Shown here: positions 50,281 to 62,147 of the stretch, piece by piece
How the letters are laid out: every line of letters starts with the position of its first letter
Position numbering within the stretch: position 1 is the stretch's first letter
From: Botryotinia globosa
Lineage: Eukaryota; Ascomycota; Leotiomycetes; Helotiales; Sclerotiniaceae
Assembly: GCA_014898425.1 (NCBI GenBank)
Contig: RCSZ01000005.1
Location: 1,302,001-1,366,000 of the forward strand
DNA length: 64,000 nt
Direction: 5' to 3'
Program-made: the position numbers and the translations under genes
The notes under the pieces: model-generated
What the model saw: the letters and a program-made list of their open reading frames with translations, nothing else
Databases searched by the model: none
What the model was told of the DNA's origin: nothing

Positions 50281-52563
50281 TCAAGGATTCTCCACCCTTG
50301 GCCGTCGCGGCGGTGCCGGTATCGTTGTTACTGGTAAGCCATCTATAATTGGAGGAAGAGACGGCGTGACAGGACTTCGAGCTTGAATAGGACTACTTCG
50401 TGAACTCGAAAATGTAGGGGTTTGGCGGCTCCCTACAAGAGTCGGCGAAGCAGTGGCAGTTTCCACTCGTTGATCTAGTTCCGGTTGCACTGCAGTTGCA
50501 AATGATATGCTCCCACGATGCGTAATCGAATGTTGGTCAAGGCTATCTGGGGTGTAAGGATCGGTTGTTCTCGCAGGTCTATCTCGCCTCGAGGTAGTAA
50601 TCCCTATGTGAGAAGATTCATCAGGCGTTGGATTGATTGAATCTGCATCCGATTCCTCCGATTCCATCGCGGCAGCACGTCTTCGACTTGGTGCTGGAAT
50701 CACCGTCAGAGGAAGTGGGTCTGTATCGACTGTAGGACGTGTTTTCTCACGGAACCTTTCTGCTTGGGTTGCCGCGAAACCTTCAATTCGAGCACGCACA
50801 TCCCACCTATTCGAAGATTCATGACCACTAAAAGGTGTTGGAGGCTTCGCAGTATGCAACGACACTTCTGCTGGAGGCCCTTGGACTCGATGCTTAAATG
50901 GATTGAGGGAAGTCCACTGCCAACTACGAGCCCCCGCCGCGACTACAGGTGCTTGATTCCTCTGCTCCAGAATGACTGGCTTATCTGAGTCAACCTCTTC
51001 ATTACTAATGGATCTGCTAATGGATATAGCGTCACTATTACTTCTCGAGAGTGCTGTATCCCTACCGATGATTGGTGGAGTTGCTTCACTTATGGGATGG
51101 TATCTCACTGTATATGCAGTGCTCTCGGCACTGGCTGTGTCCGCCCTATTAACAGGTGTAGCAGCAGGCTGGGGTCTCGTAGGCCAAAGCGGAGGACGGA
51201 CAGTCAGTATATGCCTGCCTGTGCGTTGACCAGGACCGGACCCACTCTCGAGATCGTTCGTGGCATGGGATCTATAGCGACTGGCCAGCCCAGACATTGC
51301 TGGCCAAGTAGAACCCGTTGCAGTCCCTCCCTTGTCATCGTTATCTTTACGGAAACGCTTTGTCCAATCCAATGTTGGAGTAACTTCGAGCATTTCATCT
51401 CCATCAAAAACTTCCCTTCCGAGCACTCCATCCTTTTTCTCGTCCCTCTCCAGAGCTTCAATTCGCTCCACCCACTCCCATACCACGACACTGGCAGCTG
51501 CAGCTCCAACCCATCGTACGTAATCACCCCATGCAGCAAGCGTTGGCTTTGATATATCGAGAACGAAGAAGACCACGGGTACTAGCACTGATACCAATGA
51601 TAATAATGCCACCAAACATATGTTCCGCATTTGCGGATGATAAAACGCGTAGCGCTTCTTGGAAATAGCATAGTATATGACCCAAGCGCAATACAAGAGA
51701 CTTAGGGCAAGTTGAAAGAGGTACGCTAAGGCGGGCACAGCATCTGTAAAAAGGCGGGGTCGAGAATTGCCGTTGTAGACAAAATTGTTAAGGAGACTGA
51801 ATAAAACATCCAGTGAAATAAGAGCAAATCCGGTCCATTTGATTATAATTTTCTCCCGCTGTCGTGGAAACAATCTTATCAGAGTCTGGGCTTGCGCTAG
51901 CCACAGGAAGGTATCCGATATGATGCGAATGATCTTGAGTTGCACGCCACCCTCGACTTCTTCTTGTAGGGCCGTTGCATTCATAAGTCCAAGCTCGTAT
52001 TGTTGTTCCGCGACACGGAATGTGTCTGCTGTCGCAATAGTTAGAGAGACTGCAACGGTTAATGCTGCAACCTTCTGTAACCAAGGTCGTCCACCGATGC
52101 CAATCCCAGCGTCACTCCCGGAAGGACCATTGGTGAATCCGCGCCGTCCTAAAACCACGGCGCCTTGGACGAGAAATGTTCTTGGGGTGATCAGAAGCAT
52201 TATGACTAGCATGTATGCAATCACAGTCGTGGCGGCGAGTGCGTAGCATGCCGGTATCGTGGAAGCGTAGAAGGGATCACGAAGATCGACGAACGAAGTG
52301 GGAGTGTCTGCATTGGTGAGGACAATATCAGCCGTACCTGTACACTCGGGACTGAAGATGGCATTGGTTGTGAGAGTGAAATACTCGGATACGCCTAGAT
52401 TAATAACTCCGTTGGAAGGAAGGGTGAACGGCGTGCAATGAGGGTGAGTAGCGGTTGTAGCCACTGAAGTCGAGGAAGGCTTCAAATTGTTGATTAATTG
52501 TCTTCGGTCCATTTTCATCTGTCTGGGGGGCGGCCCTGCCGCTAATCGTTCATATAAACTCAA
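50281..52563 (-). CDS. palH: pH-response membrane sensor PalH/RIM21
   Basis: A single exon, 760 aa. The N-terminal extracellular part carries the family's HCTPFTLPSNGVI segment. About seven hydrophobic helices follow between residues 95 and 370, including CYALAATTVIAYMLVIMLLI and LVALLSLVSVLVPVVFFVLD. A long Ser/Thr/Pro-rich cytoplasmic tail (about 380-760) makes up the rest; in Aspergillus PalH this tail binds the arrestin-like PalF. The protein is the plasma-membrane alkaline pH sensor that starts proteolytic activation of the PacC transcription factor. Start alternatives at MKMDRR (16 residues in) and MDRRQL are closer to the usual N-terminus, so the first 18 residues may not be translated. 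No intron is apparent, although PalH genes in relatives may have one. Confidence 0.92.
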   Translation of the reverse strand: MSLYERLAAGPPPRQMKMDRRQLINNLKPSSTSVATTATHPHCTPFTLPSNGVINLGVSEYFTLTTNAIFSPECTGTADIVLTNADTPTSFVDLRDPFYASTIPACYALAATTVIAYMLVIMLLITPRTFLVQGAVVLGRRGFTNGPSGSDAGIGIGGRPWLQKVAALTVAVSLTIATADTFRVAEQQYELGLMNATALQEEVEGGVQLKIIRIISDTFLWLAQAQTLIRLFPRQREKIIIKWTGFALISLDVLFSLLNNFVYNGNSRPRLFTDAVPALAYLFQLALSLLYCAWVIYYAISKKRYAFYHPQMRNICLVALLSLVSVLVPVVFFVLDISKPTLAAWGDYVRWVGAAAASVVVWEWVERIEALERDEKKDGVLGREVFDGDEMLEVTPTLDWTKRFRKDNDDKGGTATGSTWPAMSGLASRYRSHATNDLESGSGPGQRTGRHILTVRPPLWPTRPQPAATPVNRADTASAESTAYTVRYHPISEATPPIIGRDTALSRSNSDAISISRSISNEEVDSDKPVILEQRNQAPVVAAGARSWQWTSLNPFKHRVQGPPAEVSLHTAKPPTPFSGHESSNRWDVRARIEGFAATQAERFREKTRPTVDTDPLPLTVIPAPSRRRAAAMESEESDADSINPTPDESSHIGITTSRRDRPARTTDPYTPDSLDQHSITHRGSISFATAVQPELDQRVETATASPTLVGSRQTPTFSSSRSSPIQARSPVTPSLPPIIDGLPVTTIPAPPRRPRVENP

Positions 52564-52816
52564 TGTGAAGTTATCGACATGTTAATGATATTGCGACGGC
52601 GTTAGTAAAGAACCGATATGGAATACTGTCGTTTCGTTTGAACGATTGCGATATATATGTATATATATAGATATAGATATATATGATTGCGTTGCGTTGT
52701 GTTGGTCGCGAAGTGGTGAAATGAAGAACGGAACGATTTAAAACGCTGGTCGGTAGGTATTTGTCTGTCTCTAGGTGGTGGTGTTCAAGTCGCTCAGGCT
52801 TTGTTGAATCGAATAG

Positions 52817-52868
52817 GGTGGTAGGGTGGTAGGGTGGTAGGGTGGTAGGGTGGTAGGGTGGTAGGGTA
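52817..52868. repeat. 8-bp array, unit GGTAGGGT
   Basis: Six or so copies of GGTAGGGT. It resembles a telomere-like G-rich repeat but is not TTAGGG and is internal to the chromosome segment. Confidence 0.9.
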
Positions 52869-53194
52869 CTAGGGTGCAGTGCGTCTTTGAGTAATAATTA
52901 TCAGAAGCGCAAGTCAATAGATGGTAGATAGGGAGGAAGACTGAATAAGTATAAGGGAGTAAAGTAAAAAGAGATTGAAGTTATTTCGAGGGTAGAAAGG
53001 TAAGCAAAGGTAAAAAGCTGTTGTTGCTGGGTCGGGTGTTTATGAGTTTGGATTCATGAAATGTTCGAGATCAGTTTCATTGAATTTGATTAAACTGGTG
53101 GCGAGTCGTGACCAACTAAATAAGTAGGGATAGAATGGGATAGAATGGGATATAAGATATATGTGCGCACCAGTATGTGAAGGTCTCAAGAAGG

Positions 53195-53385
53195 AGAAGG
53201 GAAGAAGGGAAGAAGGGTAGAAGGGAAGAAGGGTAGAAGGGAAGAAGGGTAGAAGGGAAGAAGGGTAGAAGGGAAGAAGGGTAGAACGGTAGACGGGGAA
53301 GGGTAATATGCCATCGTATTATATGTATATAATAAGATATAATAAGATATAATAAGATATAATAAGATATTATAAGATACTACAA
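53195..53385. repeat. GAAGAAGGGTAGAAGG and AATAAGATAT arrays
   Basis: Two adjacent arrays: a 16-bp purine unit GAAGAAGGGTAGAAGG (about 53195-53290) and a 10-bp unit AATAAGATAT (about 53333-53383). Confidence 0.85.
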
Positions 53386-53694
53386 GATAAGAGTCAATTA
53401 TTAAAAAGGAAGGAATTCTGGATAGAGAGTAGTGTAATCATAATACCTAGGTAATAAATAATATGTAAGTGTGCTGACGGGTCGCTCATTATTTTAACTT
53501 TATTTTGGTACATCCACCATCGTATCGAGTACATACATACATGTACTATATATAATATACCTACCAGTAGGGAGGGGAGGGGAGGGGAGGGAGGTATATG
53601 CATTTATTTCATTTCTTCTAGGCTTTCTGGATGTATGAGATGATATTTCAAATGAATCTATTGATCATCCATTCATCCTCTCGTGGAGTTTCTT

Positions 53695-53870
53695 TACTTT
53701 GCTTTACTTTACTTTACTTTGCTTTACTTTGCTTTGCTTTTCCTTCCTTTCCCTTCCCTTCCCTTCCCTTTTCTCCTTTCACCAGCATTCAATACCGCAT
53801 TCAATACCGCATTCAATACCGCATTCAATACCGCATTCAATACCGCATTCAATACCGCATTCAATATAGC
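53695..53870. repeat. CTTTA/CTTTG tract and 12-bp array, unit GCATTCAATACC
   Basis: A pyrimidine-rich 5-bp tract (53695-53770) is followed by seven copies of GCATTCAATACC (53784-53868). Confidence 0.9.
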
Positions 53871-56800
53871 ATTCCATTTATTATACTTTCCCTCTCCTCG
53901 ACTAATCCCTAGGTAGTAGCCTAGTAGGTGACATCTCTCTCGGAAATACCTGTTAGGCTCTTACATGTTTCCATTTGGAACTCAAATTCGTATCTGTACA
54001 ACCCCCCCCCTCTCCTTCCAAGTGCCTACCTAGGTGATACTAGATTCACGATACCAGCCAGACGCAGTCAGACGCAGCCAGAGGGATCATGGAAAACGAT
54101 TGATCAGAACTCTAGATTGTAACAGCCTCGGACGTGGTCATGTACCAGTCTCGTCCATAAGATCATGTACATACCGCGCATACCTGGGTCCTATACTAGT
54201 TGACCAATTTACTTTTCGCATCAGCTCATCGGCTCACAAGCTCACAAGCTCACAAGCTCACATTATCTAGCTTTACCCTGTGCTGTGCTGGTTTTGCGGT
54301 TTGTATGTACAGGATTGTCCGGTACGACTCTTCCTTCACTCGTTACCCTTTTACCCTCATGTTGCAACTTGCCATGGGCCAAAGCACACCCCATCCATCC
54401 ATCATACATGGGTAAGCCAGCAAATCTAAAGCCAAAGCTAGAACTTGACGCTCGTTGGATTGGGAATTGATTGAAAATTTCACTCTGATCGTTTCGTTTT
54501 ATTCCTCATGGGGTTACATTAGGTATCAGAGAAGCCAAAGTTTCGTACCATGATCGGAATCACATTGACGTGCACATTCCGTCCCATTCGCTTCCCATTC
54601 TCATTCAGGATCTTCTGTCCCTTCACCACGGTTTGAGTTCACTTGGAACTTTATAACTTTCAAGCTTTAGCGAAAATGTTAAACTGATTGTGTCCTGAAG
54701 TTTCTTCGAAGAAGCGTGGAATGATAGAAAAGCGTGGCTTTTTCATCATCTCATCGCCAAGTAACGGTGACATGCCTTGGAAGAAAGCTTGGTGCTAATA
54801 AGCTATCGGGGGAAGGGGGACAACTTGGTATTGTACTACAACAAACTTGGGGGATTGGGGGATTGGGGGATTGGGGGAATTTGGGGAAGTCTGCTGGATT
54901 CCATCTCGGTAAGTAAGTATGCAAGTACATATGTAGTACGATTAGGTGGTGCTTCCACAATTCATTCGCTGGCGGTGACATTGGCAATGAAATCAGACAT
55001 CATACGAAGTACATGCATGATTTGAAATGATTGATCCACCATGGTGAAGACTACGAAGTACGAAGTACGGAGTAGAAGCTTAATAACTAACTTTCCCCCC
55101 AAAATGTACACATCTTCCAAGTTCCAACCCAACTCGATTCAATATTGTCGGGCTATTAGACTTTTAGCCATCAATCAGCACTCCATAAATTTCTTTCCTA
55201 TATTTTCTTGAAACCGCCTCGTTCCGTCTTTCGTCCATCATTCCATCAAATGGAAGACGGGAGATCCGGTCAGGATATAATATATTATCTCATCGCTCCA
55301 ACGGGAATGCAAAGAATACCTTTTGCTCAATCCCGCATCGCATGTCCAGTGTCCAGTGTCCACTGTCCACTGTCCACCCCTACTATAGCGGATAAATCCG
55401 GATATTCATGTAGGTAGCTCAAGATGGCAGGAGGACCATAGATACATCTGCAGCTCAGAGTTTTCCAGAGCAAAGTATGTAGTGACACCAAACCAGCATG
55501 CTCATGGGTGAGAAGCTACTACGATTCTTCGAAGTAGTAATTGGATATGCGCGGGGGGGAGGGGAGACGATTAAAATTTCAATGATAAGCGGGAAATACT
55601 ACGTAGGTATGTAGGTCGGTAGCTTTCTTTACTCCGTACACATGTGATCATGACACCAAGACGATCAAGAGTTCGTTCTACGTCCTAAGTAGTAAAGGAA
55701 AGGAAAGGAAAGGAATCTTGGAAGCTAGGTATTCGTTGCATTCGTCGTATTCATCGGATATATCATATATGGACAGAACTGTCAGTACTTGTCGATAAAC
55801 GAGGAAACGAGGAAACGAAGGAATATGAAAAAGGAAGCCCAACAATTGCACGAGGCTTTTTGATGTGCTGCTTATCATCTTATGAAGTGATCACGGGCAA
55901 TTTTCAATTGTTGATTACCTAGGTATATTTGTCCACCCAGCGCCCCAGTTACCTGCCGTAGGTAGGCATCACCACGGTGATCCCCGGCCATGGATGTATC
56001 CGCTTCCGACCTCGGGAATCAACAGAAACCTGGAAATCAAACTTCTTTCCTCAGCCACAGATAAGATCATCTTATGTCGGGGCCACGGTGGCTCAGGTCA
56101 TGTTTTCATTTATCCCCAGCCACCGGTGGCTTAAGGTTAGGTAAGGTTAGGTAGGTATGTAGGGAGAGGTAACTTATGTAAAATCGATGAAGCTAGGAGA
56201 AATGAATTATGGATACTGGCACACCTGCAGGTACATGAACCTTTTTGTTCCTTGCTTCCGAAATATGTCGAAATCTGTCTGAATGGGAATGGGAGCATTA
56301 TCCCCTTTATTAATCCTTAGGCACCAGGTAGGTAGGTAGGTAGGTAGGTGGCACCGTGGTAGGTAGGTACCTAGTGAGCAGTCTTTTGAGATACATACTT
56401 CATGCACAATGTCGCTCTTGGATTCTTTGATATGGAATACATCACATATGATGGGATGATGGAATCATAGCATACGTTGGTAGCTACTAGGTATCTCATG
56501 CATATCGTACAATCATAACTATTAAACGCGGGGTTTGCAGGAATTAGATGGTAATGTCATGCCGCGAAGTGATACTACGAGAGATGTGCTGTGAGCGAGG
56601 CGAAATCGACCCTTGCGATAATACCTACCTAGGTAGCATCTATGTAAGATCTTACAGATCTATCAGTCTTCTCTCTCTCACCTCTCACTCTCACCTCTCT
56701 TGGCTACCTACCTGGGTAACTGCTTCGCTCCGTCACTCTCATCAGTCTTCTCACACGAAAATCTTCCAATTAGCCATACTGTTCCTTTTCTTTATATACA

Positions 56801-57606
56801 CCCACCTCTCCACCTATTTTCCCTACAATTCTCAGGAGGGCGAGTCTTGGCATTTCGTCCCTAGCTCGGTAATGCATAATAACTTGTTATAATTTATAAC
56901 TGATGATAATTGTAGCAAAAATTGATGCTAATCAAACTGAAACCTTTGGGTAAATAATCAACCTCTTGCAAGAAGTTCATCAGAAAGTGGTTCTAGATTG
57001 ATTTATTACTATACACTGCACCACTTCATTCAGTACCTACTAGGTAGATAGATACATACATATCGACCTACTCACTCACTACACCTCCACTGCATATTGT
57101 ATCAATCCATTACCGTCTCAATACTCTCTCAGTTCATTACTTTCGGATCGATACATCGATTTCTTTTAAACTTTCAAACCGCCTTTACTTTTCGAAACAC
57201 TCCTTTCTTGATTCCCATTAGAAAAAAAGTCTCTTCTTAATGACCGACTGGTTTAAAAGTCGATCCTCCTAATCAGCCCCCGTGCTAAGGCTCGATTGTC
57301 ATTTCATTCTTTGGTCTCCTAACCTTGAGAAGACAGCAACCCTGGAAACAACACGAGAACTGCTTGAATCGCTCGATTCTTTTGGACTCTATAACAAATC
57401 ATTCGGTGCTCTCTTGCCTCATCCACTCCCTTTTAAACACTTAGATGTGGCAGAGCAATCTTGCTGGGTTTCATTTGGATGATAATCGTAATTTCTGTGC
57501 TCGTGCCTGTCACAAATCATCTCATAAAGTGGTAATTAGATAAACCACCGTCAGATCCAGATTTATTATTCTTTCGAGGTCTGCGACCTCACGATACAAT
57601 AGAGAC

Positions 57607-60600
57607 ATGACGCGCCCGGAAATCATTCGCGCTGGTTCGTTCTCAAATGTCTCACTCGTTCCCTTCAACGATAACTGATTTTATAGATTCAATTGACCTT
57701 CAAGACCAAAATGCCCCATCGGCGCAAGACCATTCGAAGAAACTTGCAAATACCGCACCGTCAGACACTGGGCCACCTGCTCCACACCAGGCCGAAGCAT
57801 TGCGGGAAGTCGCAGCAGAAGTCGCAGACGAACAACATAGAAGTCCAAGGGTTTCAAGAGAATGGGCCAATGGCGAAGGGCAAATGATACAAGATTACAC
57901 GAGCGACGATTCGGCTGCTGGAGGGAACACTGCGATGAATGGAAATCACCAACAAGACGATTTGGCAATGGCTCAAAATGGAGGGCTGTCAGGTTCTGGG
58001 GGTGAGGATGGAGATATGGCGGATGCTGAGGGAGACGATAGCATGGATGATGACATGATGGACAAGATCTCAAGCTCCCCGTCAATCGACGATGGTGGGT
58101 ATTCTCTTCCAAAAATTTGGCCTTCTAGGTCCGACTCCCTTTCCCGGGCAAGCTCCTCGTCGTTTTCACAAGCGTGCGGCGAAAGTTCATCCCCTTTCGT
58201 GGAGCCACCCACTTTCTTTCCATTACAACCTATGAGCGACCAGCTAGATATGGACCTGAGCCAGGTGGCTCACGAAATTCAATATCATCATCATCATCTG
58301 GGTGAGTATCTTGACCGAGCGAACAGTACTACGTCCAATTACGACACCGATGCGCCCATACCAGTGACCCCCGAAAAGTATGGGCCGTACGTGGAGAAAC
58401 ATGCCCAGGAATATAATGAGGAGTATTTTCATGACCAGCTCACAGCAATGCATGATTCGGACCAGGATATTGCCCCGACTTCGGCTTTCGATCCTTACGA
58501 CTACGACGAGGCAATGACCATACCATACGAAAGTTCCGAAGACGAGAAGGACCTATATTACGAGGATGATGATGATGATGATGATGATATTCCATATGCT
58601 GCTGACTCTAGATTTATTGATTCCGGATGGGGTGGAGAGTGCTTACAAGAATCAGAGGACATCGATTTCGAATTCGTCTACGCGCTCCATACATTTGTCG
58701 CTACAGTAGAAGGCCAAGCCAATGCAACTAAAGGAGACACAATGGTCTTACTGGACGACAGCAACAGCTATTGGTGGCTCGTTAGAGTAGTCAAGGACAG
58801 CAGCATAGGCAAGTCATGTCGCCAGTTATCTCCACCATGATCACTAACACTCTTGCCAATCACAGGTTACTTACCAGCAGAACATATCGAAACGCCTACT
58901 GAAAGATTAGCACGACTTAACAAGCATAGGAATATTGATGTACGTGACATTTTATCGGAGTTTAGAAACATTACTAACGTGAACAGCTTACGTCGGCCAT
59001 GTTGGGAGATCAAGCAGAGAAGTCAAAGAACCCCTTGAAAAAAGCAATCCGACGAAGGAATGCCAAAACTGTGACATTTACGGCGCCAACATATGTTGAG
59101 GCTTCAGATGTTGACTACTCTTCTGACGAAGATGACGGCGATGGAGGATTTTACGGGCAACAAGAACAACAGGCTGAACAGCAAGAGCAGACCATTGAGG
59201 ATGATGAGGTTGCTGCAATAGAGCCACTCAAACCGCGCAATGAACTTCGCGAAGTCAAACCTGAAAGTCCAGAACGTGATGATTCAACCGTCAAATCTAG
59301 CTTGGACACGACCAGGAGCAGTGACGAGATTCTTGAAGGAAAATCGGAAGGTAGCAAATCTAGGAATGGTACTCTACGCAACACGGACTCATTCTTTAAA
59401 GATGATACAGTGGAAACTCGAAAAATCACACTTACACCAAATCTGCTTCGCGATGATTCTAGCACTTCGACTCGGACTTCTAATGATTCGGAGAAGTTGA
59501 AGCAGAGGCCGAGCCTCGATAGACTTGAGAAAGATCTTGTGTCAGATAAACTCAAGGACAAAAAGGACAAGAAGGAGAAGAAAGATAAGGAAAAGAAACC
59601 GGGAATGCTTAGCGGGCTTTTCAAACGAAAAGACAAGAAATCGAAGCACCAAGATGATGACCTCGAAGATTCGGTGTCATCAAGCAAACATTCAAGCGAG
59701 AATCGTGCATCATCTCCCTCTCCTAGCAAAGACTCGGATCTCGCATCTGCCGAAGAATCGAGCCCAGAAGCGCAAAAGCATCCTGGCAAGTTACAAAAAC
59801 AACCGCGACCGGAAACGTCACCAAGTCGGAAGCAAAGCGCAAGGGAAGCAAGGTCGATAGAACCACAACTTGCAACGATTTCCGAACGTGCAATTGCAGC
59901 CGATTCGGCGCCAGGGCTTTCATTGCGTTTGGTACAGCCTGAGCCACAAACAGCGGCTTCAAATCAAGAGGAAGCTCCCAGTTCACCCACTGTTCCGAGT
60001 CCTAAGTCACCCGGCCCAATATCTAAGATGTTACATTCTGCAATTTCTAGCAATTCAGAGCCCAAACCTGTCAAAGCCAAGAAGGCAAAGGCCCGAGTCG
60101 AGTTGGATGATTTTGATTCAACTTCTGAAGAATCCGAAGCTGATGAGCCTAGTCGTTTTTCGGGTGAACAGGCCCAACGGCCTATTCCAGGTAGCTTCCC
60201 CGATAGTTACATTGTCACTCCTGCAACGGAAGATCGTAATGCTATGGAAGAGAGATTGTCAGAATCTCCAGTACAAGTTTCTCCAATTACACCGACGAAT
60301 TCTCATCCACCAGCGCTCATGGTAGATACGTCAAGTCAAGAAGAGCCACCATCCCTGATGTCCTCGTCACATTCACCTTCGCCTGAACTTATTGACAATG
60401 ACGATGTTAAGAAGGGCACTGGAAGCTCTACCACTTCAGCATCAACACCTACATGGAGTGACTCGCATCTTAGGACATTCTTTGATGATGACACAGATAT
60501 TAGAGATTTACTAGTTGTTGTCTACGACAAATCAGGAGTAGTACCAGCAGGATCAGATCATCCAGTTGTGGGTAATCTTTTCAAAGAAGAGAATGCCAAA

Positions 60601-60734
60601 TTGGAGGATATAACCAACGTGAGTTTTGATGAACGTGGAAGTAACATGACATTATACTGACTGTATTATAGCGCTTGGATGGAATGCTTGGTGATTGGTT
60701 AGCTCGCAAAATGAGGACACAATCTTCAAGATGA
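57607..60734 (+). CDS. SH3-domain cell-polarity protein, Tea4/TeaC/Bud14-like
   Basis: The preferred model is join(57607..57634, 57687..58808, 58866..58939, 58987..60618, 60672..60734), 972 aa. The 28-nt first exon (MTRPEIIRA) splices through GTTCGT...CTGATTTTATAG into DSIDLQDQN. The alternative is an unspliced start at ATG 57647. A long acidic, low-complexity N-terminal half precedes one SH3 domain (about residues 334-400: FVYALHTFVATVEGQANATK, then NSYWWLVRV, then GYLPAEHIETP) and a basic patch after it. The C-terminal half is Ser/Lys/Glu rich and disordered, with a KDKKDKKEKK stretch. The SH3 region matches Tea4/Bud14-type proteins, which link microtubule plus-end markers and type 1 phosphatase to formins at growing tips. 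The intron at 58809-58865 is GC-AG. Function is assigned by the SH3 segment only. Confidence 0.8.
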
Positions 60735-61053
60735 ACACTCCATAAAATTGTATATCTTACATGAATCAATGAATTTATGATGAGGCCGGACTGGTTTGGG
60801 CACAATTTCTGGCGCTACTGGGAAAAGGAGGGTTGGTTTGGCAATGGGGGAGGGGATACCTTATACCACAACATTGGATCTTTGAAAGATTTGTTCATTC
60901 AGCATTGGCAGGGACACCTTGTACATAGTCCTTCTTGCATTGTCGGCTTGTTATTTTTTTGATTGTGTTTTTTTCTTTTTCTTTCCTACTTTTATAATGC
61001 TCTTGATGAGTCTATATATCAAAAGATTACTTTTATTCGCGACTACACTCAAG

Positions 61054-61090
<37 letters not shown>

Positions 61091-62147
61091 AAGTAGTGTG
61101 AGACTTTTCGTCCACTTCGGTAAAACCTGAATTGATCTTGATTCAAGTACTGCATTACATGCATTGTTTTTCTGTTGGTGATGTGCATGAAGTGATAATA
61201 GTTACACAATGTCGTCGTCAAATAAGCAAACAAACGGCGACTATCGCGCGAATTGCAGCTATCTCTTGGTAGTAATGAGATGATGATGAAGATCAATACC
61301 TATCCATGGATTTACTTTAAATACTCTGAGGATATTTATGGGGCCGTTCCCCTAGGTATATTTTAACGCTCGCGATCCCAAATTAGGGAATGGCCAATTA
61401 ATTTCTCCGAAGTACTATTTGTTGGTTGATGTATAGATCCTGGTCTGAAGTAATGGCATGATTTCATTGGATATTGTATGCTTCTGTCTGTGGCTGCTTG
61501 GGTGGGACTTGGAGAGGAAATTAGAAGGTCGTTCACTTATTGTTATATTGGACGTAAACATTACCTATCCACAGAGGTAATGTTACCTACCAAGTTCCAA
61601 CTTACCATACTTGTAAGGCAAATTACCGCCGTCATGTGGATGGTACTACTTCTTTCCATACACTCTCAGTGATAAATTCCTACCTCCCTTTCTAGACAAT
61701 CTGATGTCAGCTTTTCTGGCTTCCAGATGTGTGATACCAAAGTTGTTTTGAATACTACCATCAATGGTCATCTAATTCTGATACATTTTCACCCTCATAG
61801 GACGACACTACTACCACTTGAGGCATTCACTCATTTCATCCACTGAGAAACCCGTTAACCCGCCCGCTTCACTCTGAATCATCGATTATTACTTTGTGCT
61901 CACTCTGCGACCCAGCTCATCAGCCATAAAAAGAAAAGAAGAAAGCTAACTTACCGGTGAACCCACCAGCGGCGTCTTACTCCTCCTCCATAGATTTAAG
62001 CGCAGAGCTTTGACCTCGCCTTCATAGAAGGTTAAGCGACTTCATCTGCACCTACGATTCTTGTAAGGAACTTGGTTTGAATCGCCGCGACAAAGCCTTT
62101 TTGCTCTATTTTGCGCAACTTTACCATTTTTCTTTTGCAGTATAATT
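60735..62147. other. Intergenic region between the Tea4-like gene and STE50
   Basis: 1.4 kb with a (CA)n microsatellite (about 61053-61088) and a CCTAGGTA palindrome (61351-61358). It presumably contains the STE50 promoter, with a CT-rich stretch near 61860-61990. No gene is seen. Confidence 0.55.
61053..61088. repeat. (CA)n dinucleotide microsatellite
   Basis: About 17 CA units on the + strand. Confidence 0.95.

Larger units (their letters stand above)
52564..57606. other. Repeat-rich intergenic region between PalH and the Tea4-like gene
   Basis: 5 kb without a recognised gene. It includes the PalH promoter side (CT-rich on the coding strand), several tandem arrays (52.8-53.9 kb), at least four CCTAGGTA palindromes (53446, 53908, 55919, 56629), GTAG-type runs near 56330, and a CT-rich leader before 57607. 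Open frames up to 114 codons show no conserved character. Confidence 0.55.

Noticed and set aside
52817..52868. Possible internal telomeric repeat (GGTAGGGT)
   Set aside because: The unit is not TTAGGG, there are only a few copies, and it is one of many unrelated G-rich short arrays in this interval.
59151..59789. 212-codon antisense frame under the Tea4-like gene
   Set aside because: Ser/Leu-rich mirror of a Ser/Glu/Lys-rich coding exon; no independent evidence of a gene.
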